Assembly: GCA_900546915.1 (NCBI GenBank) | Contig: UREY01000003.1 | Location: forward strand, 62,001-126,000 | Source: an uncultured Eubacteriales bacterium | Lineage (GTDB): Bacteria > Bacillota > Clostridia > Oscillospirales > Oscillospiraceae | DNA: 64,000 nucleotides | Direction: 5' to 3' | Shown here: positions 32,837-40,824 of the stretch, piece by piece | How the letters are laid out: each line of letters begins with the position of its first letter | Position numbering within the stretch: position 1 is the stretch's first letter | The notes under the pieces: model-generated | Seen by the model: only the letters and a program-made list of their open reading frames with translations | Database searches by the model: none | Told to the model about the DNA's origin: nothing | Translations under genes and position numbers: made by a program

Positions 32837-32880
32837 AAGGTTATATGGCAAAATCAAATTCCCATAAAGGAGTGTATTTG

Positions 32881-34326
32881 ATGGAACAGCATCCCCTGGC
32901 CGGTCTGGAGCCGGCCGGCGTATTTCGCTTTTTTGAAGAAATTTGCGCCATTCCCCACGGCTCCCGGAATACCAAGGCCATCAGCGACTACCTGGTCCAG
33001 TTTGCCCGGGACCGGGGCCTTCGCTTCCGGCAGGATGAATGGAACAACGTGGTCATTTTTCAGCCCGGCACGCCCGGCTATGAGGACCATCCCCCGGTGA
33101 TTCTCCAGGGACATATGGACATGGTCTGTGAAAAGGAGCCGGATTGCCCCCTTGACTTTGCGCGCGACGGCCTGGACCTGACCCACGACGGAACGGACAT
33201 TTTCGCCCGGGGCACCACCTTGGGCGGCGACGACGGCATCGCCGTGGCCTACGCCCTGGCCCTGTTGGACGCCCGGGATCTTCCCCATCCTCCCCTGGAG
33301 GTCATCATCACCGTCGATGAGGAGATCGGCATGCTGGGCGCCGCCGCCATAGACCTGACGGATCTTCAGGGCCGCCGGATGGTCAATCTGGACTCCGAAG
33401 ACGAGGGCGTACTCACGGTTTCCTGCGCCGGCGGCGCCACGGCCTCCATGGATCTGCCCCTGAGCCGCCGTCCGGTGTACGGCCCCTGCGTAGAGCTCCT
33501 GGTGGACGGGCTCCAGGGCGGGCACTCCGGCGTGGAAATCCACAAAAACCGGGCCAACGCCAACAAGGTGATGGGCGAGCTTCTGGTCCGCATCCAGGAG
33601 AAGATGCCGGTATGCATCGTGAGTCTCTCCGGCGGCGCCAAGGACAACGCCATCCCCAGAAGCTGCCGGGTAAACCTGGTGGCCATGGGCCTGGATCTGG
33701 ACCTCATTCGGACCCTGGCGGAGTCACTCCAGGCTGAGGCCAGAAGCCGGTATGACGATCCGGCGCTCACCATCTCCGTCCGGGAGGCGGAGGCTCTGGG
33801 GGGCATGGCCATGAGCACAGACGACTCGAAGCAGGCCGCCGCCCTGCTCCAGGCGGTTCCCAACGGCGTCCAGGCCATGAGCCGGGACATAGAGGGCCTG
33901 GTTCAGACCTCGTTGAACCTGGGCATTGCGCAGATTCAGGAGGACCGGCTGCACCTGACCTTCTCCGTCCGCAGCTCCGTCAACGAGGAAAAGGAGTCCC
34001 TTTTGCAGCAGCTCCGGGACATCGCCGGAGACTTCCACGCCGCCTACAGCCAAATGGGCGAGTATCCGGCCTGGGAATACCGGAAGGACTCCCCTCTGCG
34101 GGACCTGATGGTGCAGACCTACCGGCAGATGTTCGGCGGAGAGCCCCAGGTGGTGGCCATTCACGCCGGGCTGGAGTGCGGCCTTCTGGGCGACAAGCTG
34201 CCGGGCCTGGACTGCGTGTCCTTCGGTCCCCAGATGCAGGACATTCACACCAGCCGGGAAAAGCTGAACATCGCCTCCACCGCCCGGATGTGGAATTACC
34301 TGCTGGAAATTTTAAAGCGTTTATAA
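32881..34326 (+). CDS. pepD: Aminoacyl-histidine dipeptidase PepD (M20 family)
   Basis: The 481-residue protein has the M20 di-zinc motifs in order: LQGHMDMVCE, TTLGGDDGIAVAYALALLD, TVDEEIGMLGA and, near the C terminus, HAGLECGLLGDKLPG. Its start (GLEPAGVFRFFEEICAIPHGS) is typical of PepD/carnosinase. It hydrolyses Xaa-His and other dipeptides in the cytoplasm. The ATG at 32881 has AAAGGAG 8 bases upstream; an in-frame ATG at 32845 lacks a ribosome site. An amidohydrolase gene follows after 19 bases, probably in the same transcript. Confidence 0.92.
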   Translation: MEQHPLAGLEPAGVFRFFEEICAIPHGSRNTKAISDYLVQFARDRGLRFRQDEWNNVVIFQPGTPGYEDHPPVILQGHMDMVCEKEPDCPLDFARDGLDLTHDGTDIFARGTTLGGDDGIAVAYALALLDARDLPHPPLEVIITVDEEIGMLGAAAIDLTDLQGRRMVNLDSEDEGVLTVSCAGGATASMDLPLSRRPVYGPCVELLVDGLQGGHSGVEIHKNRANANKVMGELLVRIQEKMPVCIVSLSGGAKDNAIPRSCRVNLVAMGLDLDLIRTLAESLQAEARSRYDDPALTISVREAEALGGMAMSTDDSKQAAALLQAVPNGVQAMSRDIEGLVQTSLNLGIAQIQEDRLHLTFSVRSSVNEEKESLLQQLRDIAGDFHAAYSQMGEYPAWEYRKDSPLRDLMVQTYRQMFGGEPQVVAIHAGLECGLLGDKLPGLDCVSFGPQMQDIHTSREKLNIASTARMWNYLLEILKRL

Positions 34327-34345
34327 GGAGCGTCTACAACAGCTT

Positions 34346-35182
34346 ATGCAAATTCTAGATTTTCACTGTCACGTATACCCCCACGCCATTGCAGAAAAGG
34401 CCGCCGAGGCGGTGGCGCAGTTCTACCAGGTCCATCGTGGGGTGGAGATTCCGGAGCAAACCGCGTCCCTGGACGACGTGCTGCAGGCCCAGGCCGAGGC
34501 CGGCATTGCAAAGACCGTCCTCTGCTCCGCCGCCACAGTTCCCCACCAGGTCCAGCACATCAACGAGTTCCTGGCCCGCAAGGCGGCCGCCAGCGGCGGG
34601 CGCTGCCTGTCCTTCGGCACGCTTCATCCCTACAGTCCGGACCCCCGGGGCGATGTGGAGCATCTGCTGGAGCTGGGCCTGCACGGCGTTAAGCTCCATC
34701 CCGACATGCAGCGCTTCGCCCTGAACGACCCCAAGGCCATGAAGCTCTACGAGCTGGTGGGCGGGCGGGTTCCCTTCCTGCTCCACACAGGGGACTACCG
34801 CTTCTCCTTCTCCAACCCGGAGCAGCTGAAGCCGGTGCTGGAGGCCTTCCCCGAGACCACCTTTGTAGGCGCGCACATGGGCGGCTATACCATTTGGAAG
34901 GAGGCCGCTCGGGCCTTGGCCGGGCGGTACGACAACCTGTATGTAGATATCTCCTCCACCTTTTTCGGCGTCACCCGGGAAGAAGCCGTCTCCATGGTCC
35001 GCGCTTACGGCGCTGAGCGGGTTCTATTCGGCACTGATTTTCCCATGTGGCGCCCCAAAGACGAGGTAGAAAAATTCCTCGCCCTGCCCCTGACCGGCCG
35101 GGAGCAGCAAATGATCGCTTGGGACAACGGCGCCGCCCTGCTTCACCTGAAGCAACCGCTCCAGGCTGCCGCCGGCGCATAG
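34346..35182 (+). CDS. Amidohydrolase-2 family metal-dependent hydrolase
   Basis: The 278-residue TIM-barrel protein starts with the metal motif DFHCHVYPHAI, then GVKLHPDMQRF, LLHTGDY, VGAHMGGY and LFGTDFPMWRP, which supply the His and Asp ligands of the ACMSD-like amidohydrolase-2 group. These enzymes are hydrolases or decarboxylases; the substrate cannot be predicted. It follows pepD by 19 bases with a distant AAGGAG, so translation may depend on pepD. No membrane or signal segment. Confidence 0.82.
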   Translation: MQILDFHCHVYPHAIAEKAAEAVAQFYQVHRGVEIPEQTASLDDVLQAQAEAGIAKTVLCSAATVPHQVQHINEFLARKAAASGGRCLSFGTLHPYSPDPRGDVEHLLELGLHGVKLHPDMQRFALNDPKAMKLYELVGGRVPFLLHTGDYRFSFSNPEQLKPVLEAFPETTFVGAHMGGYTIWKEAARALAGRYDNLYVDISSTFFGVTREEAVSMVRAYGAERVLFGTDFPMWRPKDEVEKFLALPLTGREQQMIAWDNGAALLHLKQPLQAAAGA

Positions 35183-35229
35183 GCCGGAAGAAACCGGCGT
35201 TTTCCCTTTCATACCTCCTGTTCCGAATT

Positions 35230-35256
35230 TTAGCACTCTCTTTCTGAGAGTGCTAA
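35230..35256. promoter_or_regulatory. CIRCE element (HrcA operator) of hsp20
   Basis: TTAGCACTC, 9 bases, GAGTGCTAA: a perfect CIRCE inverted repeat about 115 bases upstream of the hsp20 start. HrcA should repress this gene except under heat stress. Confidence 0.95.
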
Positions 35257-35372
35257 AATTCACATTCTATTCACACAATAACCGGTATTTATTCATAGAT
35301 GCGGGATATAGTATAGACAAATAAAAAAAGCAGCGCCCCGGAACACGGGGCGGAGCTCAATTGGAGGTATGT

Positions 35373-35810
35373 ATGATGTTTAACCTGACGCCTTATCGGA
35401 AACATAATGAAATCTCTTACTATGATCCCTTCCAGATGATGGAGGAAATGGAACGCCGCTTCTGGGGCGGCAATACCCTGGCCTCCTTCAAAACCGACAT
35501 CCGGGACAAGGGAGACAGCTACCTGCTGGAAGCGGAGCTTCCCGGCTTCCAGAAGGAGGACATTGACATCCAGCTCAGCGACAACAACCTGACCATCTCC
35601 GCCGAACACAAGACCGAGTCGGAGGAAAAGGATCAGAAGGGCAACTTTGTCCGCCGCGAGCGCACATGGGGCAGTTACAGCCGGAGCTTCGACGTCTCCG
35701 ACATCGACACGACCCGGATCAAGGCCGCATATCAAAACGGGATTCTGACCTTGACCCTGCCCAAGCGGACGGAAACCGCACCCAGCAACCGTACCGTCGT
35801 CATCGAATGA
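35373..35810 (+). CDS. hsp20: Small heat-shock protein, Hsp20 family
   Basis: The 145-residue protein has a short N-terminal arm (YYDPFQMMEEMERRFWG), an alpha-crystallin domain (about 38-135) with EAELPGFQKEDIDIQL and the conserved YQNGILTLTLPK, and a short tail. It binds unfolding proteins without ATP. GGAGG lies 5 bases before the ATG at 35373; the in-frame TTG at 35361 overlaps that ribosome site and is rejected. CIRCE upstream implies HrcA control. Confidence 0.93.
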   Translation: MMFNLTPYRKHNEISYYDPFQMMEEMERRFWGGNTLASFKTDIRDKGDSYLLEAELPGFQKEDIDIQLSDNNLTISAEHKTESEEKDQKGNFVRRERTWGSYSRSFDVSDIDTTRIKAAYQNGILTLTLPKRTETAPSNRTVVIE

Positions 35811-35848
35811 TACCGTCGCGCCGCCCAGCCGGGCGGCGCTACACCGAA

Positions 35849-35886
35849 GGGGAGCCGGCCCAACACGCCGGCTCCCCTCTTTTTTG
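35849..35886 (+). terminator. Terminator of hsp20
   Basis: GGGGAGCCGGC, 6-base loop, GCCGGCTCCCC, then CTTTTTT. Confidence 0.93.
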
Positions 35887-35980
35887 CAATTCTCCGCGCC
35901 CTGCGCCGCCTGCCCGCCGGAACCGAAATCGTGCCGAAGCGCCGGGACAAAGGGGGGTGTGAAGTCTTTCAAACTCTATG

Positions 35981-36009
35981 TGGACATGGGCCGCGCTCTG
36001 TGGTAACAT
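35981..36009 (+). promoter_or_regulatory. Promoter of the HExxH protein gene
   Basis: TGGACA, 17 bases, TAACAT, about 20 bases before the GGAGG of the gene at 36031. Confidence 0.5.
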
Positions 36010-36030
36010 GGGAGAAAAGGAGGTTTCCCT

Positions 36031-37092
36031 ATGCTGCAATCCATGTATCAAGCCGTCTCCAGCCGCCTGGCGCGAGTCCCGTTTGCACAAATCTGGCCCG
36101 GATTCTCCCCAGGCGCCTTTGCGCTATATCAGGGGCAGCTGGCCTGCATCGCCGGTGCACTCCAGCCCCGTCCCCAGTCCTTTCTGGGCAATACCGCCCT
36201 GCCGTGGCAAGGCGGCTATCTGGCCATCTGGGAGCTGGAGGGAGAAGAGGACCCGGACCATTTGGCCGCCAATCTGGTCCATGAGCTTTTCCACGTCTAC
36301 CAGTTCACCTGCCGGGAAAGCCGGTTTCCCCAGGATATTCCCCTCCTTCTCTCACCCGCCCCGCCGTCCAGCCTGGCCTCCCGGATGCAGGAAGGGGCGC
36401 TCCTGGCCCAGGCCGTAACCGCCGACCCTTCCATGGCCCTGGAATGCCTGTCTCAATTCTGCGCCCTCCGGCGGCAACGGCAGGACAGTCCGGAATGGGA
36501 GCAGGAGTGTCTGGTGGAAACGGCGGAGGGAATGGCGGAGTTCGCCGACCTGTCGGCCCTGGAGGCCCTGGCCCCGGAAAAATACCGGGCGCAGCTGGAC
36601 CGTTCCCGCGCCATTCTGCAAAATCCCGGTCCCCTGCTGGCGGACACCCGGCGCATGGCCTATTACTCCGGCGCGCTGCTCCTGCTTGGGGCCCAACGCG
36701 CCGGTTTGGAGCTGCGCCACAGCCTGTCGGGTCAAAGCAAGCCGCTGTTTTCCTTCCTGGACCGGCAATTTTCCCAGCTTCCGCCTGTCCCCTTGGAACA
36801 GGCCGCCCTGGAAGCCGCCGCTGCCGTAGCCGCAGCCCAGGAATCGGCGCACCGGGAAACGCTGGACCGATTTTTCGCCGCCTCCCCCTCCTGTCAAAGG
36901 GGCAGATTTCGAATTTGCGGATACGACCCCATGAATCAATTTATTCTCGACAGAAAGCTCTACTGCTCTCATTTTTTAGCTCTGTCGGACCTGGAAACCG
37001 GCGAGGTAATCCATCTGGCGGGCAAAAGCCTCTTTTGCCTGCTGCCGGACAGCGCGTCGGAGGGAGACGCCGTGTACCGCCTGGAACCCTAG
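36031..37092 (+). CDS. Unrecognised HExxH protein, putative zincin metallopeptidase
   Basis: I cannot place this 353-residue protein in a named family. It has the zinc motif HELFHVYQ (His84, Glu85, His88) and, 78 residues later, ETAEGMAEF with Glu166, a spacing and sequence consistent with a gluzincin third ligand. There is no signal peptide or membrane helix, so it should be cytoplasmic. The C-terminal 60 residues (FRICGYDPMNQFILDRKLYC and after) may form a separate small beta domain. GGAGG precedes the ATG at 36031. Its TAG stop is shared palindromically with the convergent Nudix gene. Peptidase activity is inference. Confidence 0.72.
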   Translation: MLQSMYQAVSSRLARVPFAQIWPGFSPGAFALYQGQLACIAGALQPRPQSFLGNTALPWQGGYLAIWELEGEEDPDHLAANLVHELFHVYQFTCRESRFPQDIPLLLSPAPPSSLASRMQEGALLAQAVTADPSMALECLSQFCALRRQRQDSPEWEQECLVETAEGMAEFADLSALEALAPEKYRAQLDRSRAILQNPGPLLADTRRMAYYSGALLLLGAQRAGLELRHSLSGQSKPLFSFLDRQFSQLPPVPLEQAALEAAAAVAAAQESAHRETLDRFFAASPSCQRGRFRICGYDPMNQFILDRKLYCSHFLALSDLETGEVIHLAGKSLFCLLPDSASEGDAVYRLEP

Positions 37093-37616
37093 GGCCTGCC
37101 GGAGCTCTCACCGGCGCGTTTCCAGACCAGCCGTTCCAGCCGGGCCTCCTGGCGGCGGAAGCGCCGGGCGATGGGCTTGGCCACCAGACCGGCGCGAATC
37201 ATCTCCCGGAGCTCGTCCAGGGTCACCCATCTGGCGTCGCTGGTCTCCCCGGGCTGAAGCACAATTTCCGACCGGGGAACCGGGTGAATGAGAAAATAAA
37301 AGTCAAAGAAGGACTCTCCCCCTCGGGCCGACTCCAGAAGCAGAAACTCCTCTTCCCCGGCCCGGATTCCGGTCTCCTCCCGAAGCTCCCGGGCAATGGC
37401 CTGCCGGCTGGTTTCCCCCGCCCAGGCCGAGCCCCCGGAGTTCTCCCACGCATTGGGGAAGGATTCCTTTTCCGGGGCCCGTTTGGTCAGAAGCAGCCGG
37501 CCTGCGCCGTCGGACACCCACACGCAGACCACCAGCCCGTATTCTCCCTTTTGCAGCGGCTCGCCCCGCCGGTGAACCCGGCCGGTGCGCTGCCTGCGGG
37601 CATCGTAAATATCCAC
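37089..37616 (-). CDS. Nudix hydrolase
   Basis: The Nudix box GETSRQAIARELREETGI, preceded by ENSGGSAWA, is complete, within a fold starting VDIYDARRQRTGRVHRRGEP. This resembles isopentenyl-diphosphate-isomerase-like and YfcD-type Nudix proteins. It should hydrolyse a nucleoside-diphosphate-linked compound; substrate unknown. GTG at 37616 is preferred because GGAGG lies 5 bases upstream; TTG at 37628 with AAGAAGGTG is the alternative and adds four residues. It is convergent with the HExxH gene and shares the CTAG at the two stops. Confidence 0.83.
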   Translation of the reverse strand: MDIYDARRQRTGRVHRRGEPLQKGEYGLVVCVWVSDGAGRLLLTKRAPEKESFPNAWENSGGSAWAGETSRQAIARELREETGIRAGEEEFLLLESARGGESFFDFYFLIHPVPRSEIVLQPGETSDARWVTLDELREMIRAGLVAKPIARRFRRQEARLERLVWKRAGESSGRP

Positions 37617-37733
37617 GATCTCCTCCAAGGGCCGACACCTTCTTTGCCTTTACTGGAAATTTATAGTAACATATTTTCGCCCAAATGGCAAGACGGACGG
37701 AGCTGCCCAAGCCCTGAGATACTTGCAGCTTCC

Positions 37734-37762
37734 TTGACAAAGAGCCCTGCATTCGCTACAAT
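37734..37762 (+). promoter_or_regulatory. Strong promoter reading toward the HMA gene
   Basis: TTGACA, 17 bases, TACAAT. It lies about 300 bases upstream of the next plus-strand gene (38067), so it would make a long leader or a small RNA. Confidence 0.8.
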
Positions 37763-38003
37763 AGCAAAAGAAACGAAAGCCGGTCCGGCCGGGGGAGTTC
37801 CCCGCCCGCAGGTGCGAAATTCAACCGGACCTCCTGCTTCCTCGGGACACAGGCATGGGAAAAGACACCCAATCCGTCCGGGCCTGGGGATTCCACCTGC
37901 AACAGCCCCTTTGCCCTTCCGCCCCCCAGGGAGCCTCAAAAGAAAGCTTGCCCATACCCCAGTGAAATTTGCGGCCCAGGGCGGGCTATGTTTTAGCCCG
38001 ATA

Positions 38004-38019
38004 GTTAGGAATTACTAAC
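38004..38019. promoter_or_regulatory. Palindrome resembling a metal-regulator site
   Basis: GTTAG-GAATTA-CTAAC resembles the TTAG...CTAA arms of DtxR/MntR-type operators and lies 48 bases before the HMA start. It sits in the leader, downstream of the visible promoter. Confidence 0.35.
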
Positions 38020-38066
38020 CCACATCCCGGCCTTCCGGCCGGACCGCAGAAGAAAGGATGACAGCG

Positions 38067-38321
38067 ATGCAAAAAATTACCTTAAAAATCGACGGAATGA
38101 TGTGCGGCATGTGCGAAAGCCACATCAACGACGTCATTCGCCGGACCTTCCCCGTGAAAAAGGTCTCCTCCTCCCACTCCAAGGCAGAGACCGTCATTGT
38201 GACCGATGCAGACATCCCGGAAGACGCCCTGCGCAAGGCCCTCGACGCCATAGGCTACCGCCTGCAGGCCCTTCACACAGAGCCCTACGAGAAAAAGGGA
38301 TTCTGGAAAGCCTTCCGGTAA
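38067..38321 (+). CDS. Heavy-metal-associated (HMA) domain protein, copper-chaperone-like
   Basis: The 84-residue protein is one ferredoxin-like HMA domain with the metal motif MMCGMCESHI (Cys13, Cys16) and a short basic-aromatic tail (KKGFWKAFR). Single-domain forms carry Cu(I) or similar ions to P-type ATPases or sensors. The ATG at 38067 is chosen because AAAGGAT is correctly spaced; the ATG at 38058 directly abuts the ribosome site. No copper ATPase or CsoR gene is adjacent in the window. Confidence 0.85.
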   Translation: MQKITLKIDGMMCGMCESHINDVIRRTFPVKKVSSSHSKAETVIVTDADIPEDALRKALDAIGYRLQALHTEPYEKKGFWKAFR

Positions 38322-38730
38322 TCCCCCGGCCGCCCTTCCAAGCCCCGCTTCCCGCCCGGCGCGTGCCGGAATGTCAAAAGAAGAACGCAACGGCTTGTCA
38401 CCTCGCCTGGATGTAGAACACGAAAGCAGAAAAAATGTAGAATATCATTACTGATGTTTTCCTTGTCCAAGCCATGTCAGGGCACATCTCTTGACTTCCC
38501 CCTTTATTTCTGGTATATTTTACTCATAGGTTTTCTCTTCGATCCCAGGCAGGAAATATCCTTGCATCAGCTTTAACAGAAAAATGTAGAGATTTCATAA
38601 TTTGTTTCAAAACGCGGGCCGCATGCAGTGCTTGAAAAAACAACCGATCTCCTCCGTTTTTTGGGGCCGGCAGAGACCTGCCGGCCCCTGCGTCCCATCG
38701 GGCGATTGTAGTAGAAAGCAGGTGACGAGC
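38322..38730 (+). other. Gene-free region upstream of the ABC system
   Basis: This region holds three copies of ATGTAGA (38411, 38435 and 38584), AT-rich DNA, and the promoter at 38491-38519. The leader to the first permease is about 205 bases. No gene seen. Confidence 0.55.
38491..38519 (+). promoter_or_regulatory. Promoter of the ABC transporter operon
   Basis: TTGACT, 17 bases, TATATT. Confidence 0.75.
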
Positions 38731-40824
38731 TTGAAGGGTTGGATTCCGCTATGGCGCAGACCTGGAAAAACAGGGCTGGGAATTCTGCTGGTCATGCTGG
38801 CCGGCACATTGCTGTGCCTGAGCGTTGGGCAATGCTTTGCGGCATTGCAAACACAGGCAAAGGTGGAGCAGGATTATGTAACCGTTGCCTTACCCACCGG
38901 AAAATACCAGCAACAAAACATTTTGGATGAAAACGGCGAGACAGTTGGGGTCACCTACCTTCCGAGTCAGCCCCAGGAGGTCATGGATTTCCTGGCATCG
39001 CTGCCGGATGCCGCGCCGGATATCGTCAAAAGTATGGCGTATCACGGCTTGATTTCCGGCTACTGTCCCAGCCTAACGCCTTTAAACTATGCGGAGGTGG
39101 GAACGGCTTTGTCCGCCGACGCACCTCGCGCCTTAGATACCATACCGTACACCTGCGCCATGTTTGTGATACAGCTGGAGGAGATCGGCAGCGCCGAACC
39201 CTTCGCCACAGCAGATATGATGTGGGGAGATTCGGACCCCGCAGGCTACGGCGTGGCGGCCATGCTCACAGGGACCATCCGGGAAGTTGTTTTCCTGCAG
39301 GACGGCTATCCCGATCCCACCGGACGCACCGTCCGGATTTCTCTGCGGCTGGAATCGGACGCCCAATTGCAGTCGCTTTCCCTGGAACAAGGGCAAAATT
39401 ATCTGATCTACGGGACAGATTATCAGGATCTGGATTGGCAGCTGCGCTGCAAGATTGCAAACGGAGACGCAGAGCTTTTCTCTGAAGTAGACTGGTCCCA
39501 CATTCGGATGCTCTCTGAGGAGGAGATCCAGCAGCTTGATCAGGAATCCTTCCAAATTTCAGGCGCCGAGACCCCATATCGGGCGGTTTATGAAGGAGGA
39601 TTGTATCTCACCCAGGAGGATTTGGATTGGGTAGACTGCAGCAGCCTGACCATCTGCACCAATCCCCTTTTATACATCGGTCAGCTGGGCGCGGAGGAGG
39701 TTTTGCTTTCCGACGGCAATTCCGTGCAAACAATCTCCGCCACGGACTATATCCTGCGCTATGGGCAGGCCGGCATTACGGCCATCCCCGGCTCGGCTTC
39801 TGCATTTTTACAGACTACAAAAGACGAGGCGTGGCTCCAGGCCCTGGACTGCCTACAGATCAACCGTCATGCATTCCCCGTGGTGGCAACGCCAAACCTG
39901 CGGGCAATGGCGCAATTTGCCATCGAAGACGCCATGCTTTCAGAGGGCCGAAGCTTTACCCAGCAGGAATACGACAAGGGGAGCCGCGTTTGCGTCATTT
40001 CAGAGGCCCTGGCCGCAGCCAACGGCATTTCCGTGGGAGATTCCATTTCCCTAGGGTTCTATGAACGAGATGAGAACATTCCCTATCAGCCGTTTGCTAA
40101 AACTGCAAACCCCTCGGCTGCCTACTATTCTCCCCAACTGGGCTTTGCGGCAGAGGAGGAAGCTTATGAGGTTGTGGGGATTTACCGCCAGAAAAACGCG
40201 TGGACGGAGGACGAATACGCCTTCACGCCCAACACGATCTTTGTCCCGGAGCAAGCCGTGTCTTGTCAAACCACCACGTCGGACAGCGGCATCTTCCGCA
40301 CCATCACCCTGGAAAACGGCACGCAGGATGCCATGGAGGCCCTGCTTGCAGCGAACAACCTAAGCGGCTTATTTGTTTACTATGATCAGGGCTATTCGGT
40401 TATGCAAAGCAGCTTACAAAGCTACTTCTCGGTTTCCACCACCGTGGTCGCCGTGGGTCTGGGCGCCTGGGCCGGTTTGATTTTGCTGTATCTGCTGCTC
40501 TTTCCCCTGCAGCAGCGAAGGGAAATCCGGCGCATGTGGGCTTTGGGCGTACCGTTGGGGCAAATCCGCAGGTACCTCATGGAAACTGCCGCCGGGATTC
40601 TCCTGCCCGGCCTTTTCTTGGGCGGAGTCCTGGGAGCCGTTCTCCTGGATGCCGTTACCAGCCGCATTGGAACCGCGGCCGGGGCGGAAGTGACCCTCTC
40701 CCACACCGCCGGAATGATGCTCGCCCTGACCGGCGTGCAAGCGCTGTGCCTGGCCGGTATTCTGTATCTGCTGACTGGGTATCTGCTGCGCAGTTTAAAG
40801 GACGCGCCTGGGAGGAGTCGCTGA
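38731..40824 (+). CDS. ABC transporter permease with large extracellular domain (MacB/FtsX type)
   Basis: The product of about 697 residues has one N-terminal membrane helix (GLGILLVMLAGTLLCLSVGQ), an ectodomain of about 530 residues, and three C-terminal helices, the four-helix MacB/FtsX plan. The FtsX-type segment QRREIRRMWALGVPLGQIRRYL links the last helices. The TTG at 38731 is preferred (AGGTG six bases upstream); GTG at 38722 is an alternative. The stop overlaps the start of the second permease. Such systems couple ATP use to extracellular movement and often export or sense peptides; the substrate is not evident. Confidence 0.8.
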   Translation: MKGWIPLWRRPGKTGLGILLVMLAGTLLCLSVGQCFAALQTQAKVEQDYVTVALPTGKYQQQNILDENGETVGVTYLPSQPQEVMDFLASLPDAAPDIVKSMAYHGLISGYCPSLTPLNYAEVGTALSADAPRALDTIPYTCAMFVIQLEEIGSAEPFATADMMWGDSDPAGYGVAAMLTGTIREVVFLQDGYPDPTGRTVRISLRLESDAQLQSLSLEQGQNYLIYGTDYQDLDWQLRCKIANGDAELFSEVDWSHIRMLSEEEIQQLDQESFQISGAETPYRAVYEGGLYLTQEDLDWVDCSSLTICTNPLLYIGQLGAEEVLLSDGNSVQTISATDYILRYGQAGITAIPGSASAFLQTTKDEAWLQALDCLQINRHAFPVVATPNLRAMAQFAIEDAMLSEGRSFTQQEYDKGSRVCVISEALAAANGISVGDSISLGFYERDENIPYQPFAKTANPSAAYYSPQLGFAAEEEAYEVVGIYRQKNAWTEDEYAFTPNTIFVPEQAVSCQTTTSDSGIFRTITLENGTQDAMEALLAANNLSGLFVYYDQGYSVMQSSLQSYFSVSTTVVAVGLGAWAGLILLYLLLFPLQQRREIRRMWALGVPLGQIRRYLMETAAGILLPGLFLGGVLGAVLLDAVTSRIGTAAGAEVTLSHTAGMMLALTGVQALCLAGILYLLTGYLLRSLKDAPGRSR

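Larger units (their letters stand above)
37617..38066 (+). other. Long structured leader upstream of the HMA gene
   Basis: After the promoter at 37734-37762 the region contains a long-range pair GGTCCGG/CCGGACC (about 37781-37832), a hairpin GGGCTA/TAGCCC (about 37983-37999), and the palindrome at 38004-38019. Short open frames here have no ribosome sites. A fourth, weak relative of the dispersed repeat may lie at about 37800-37930. Confidence 0.5.
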
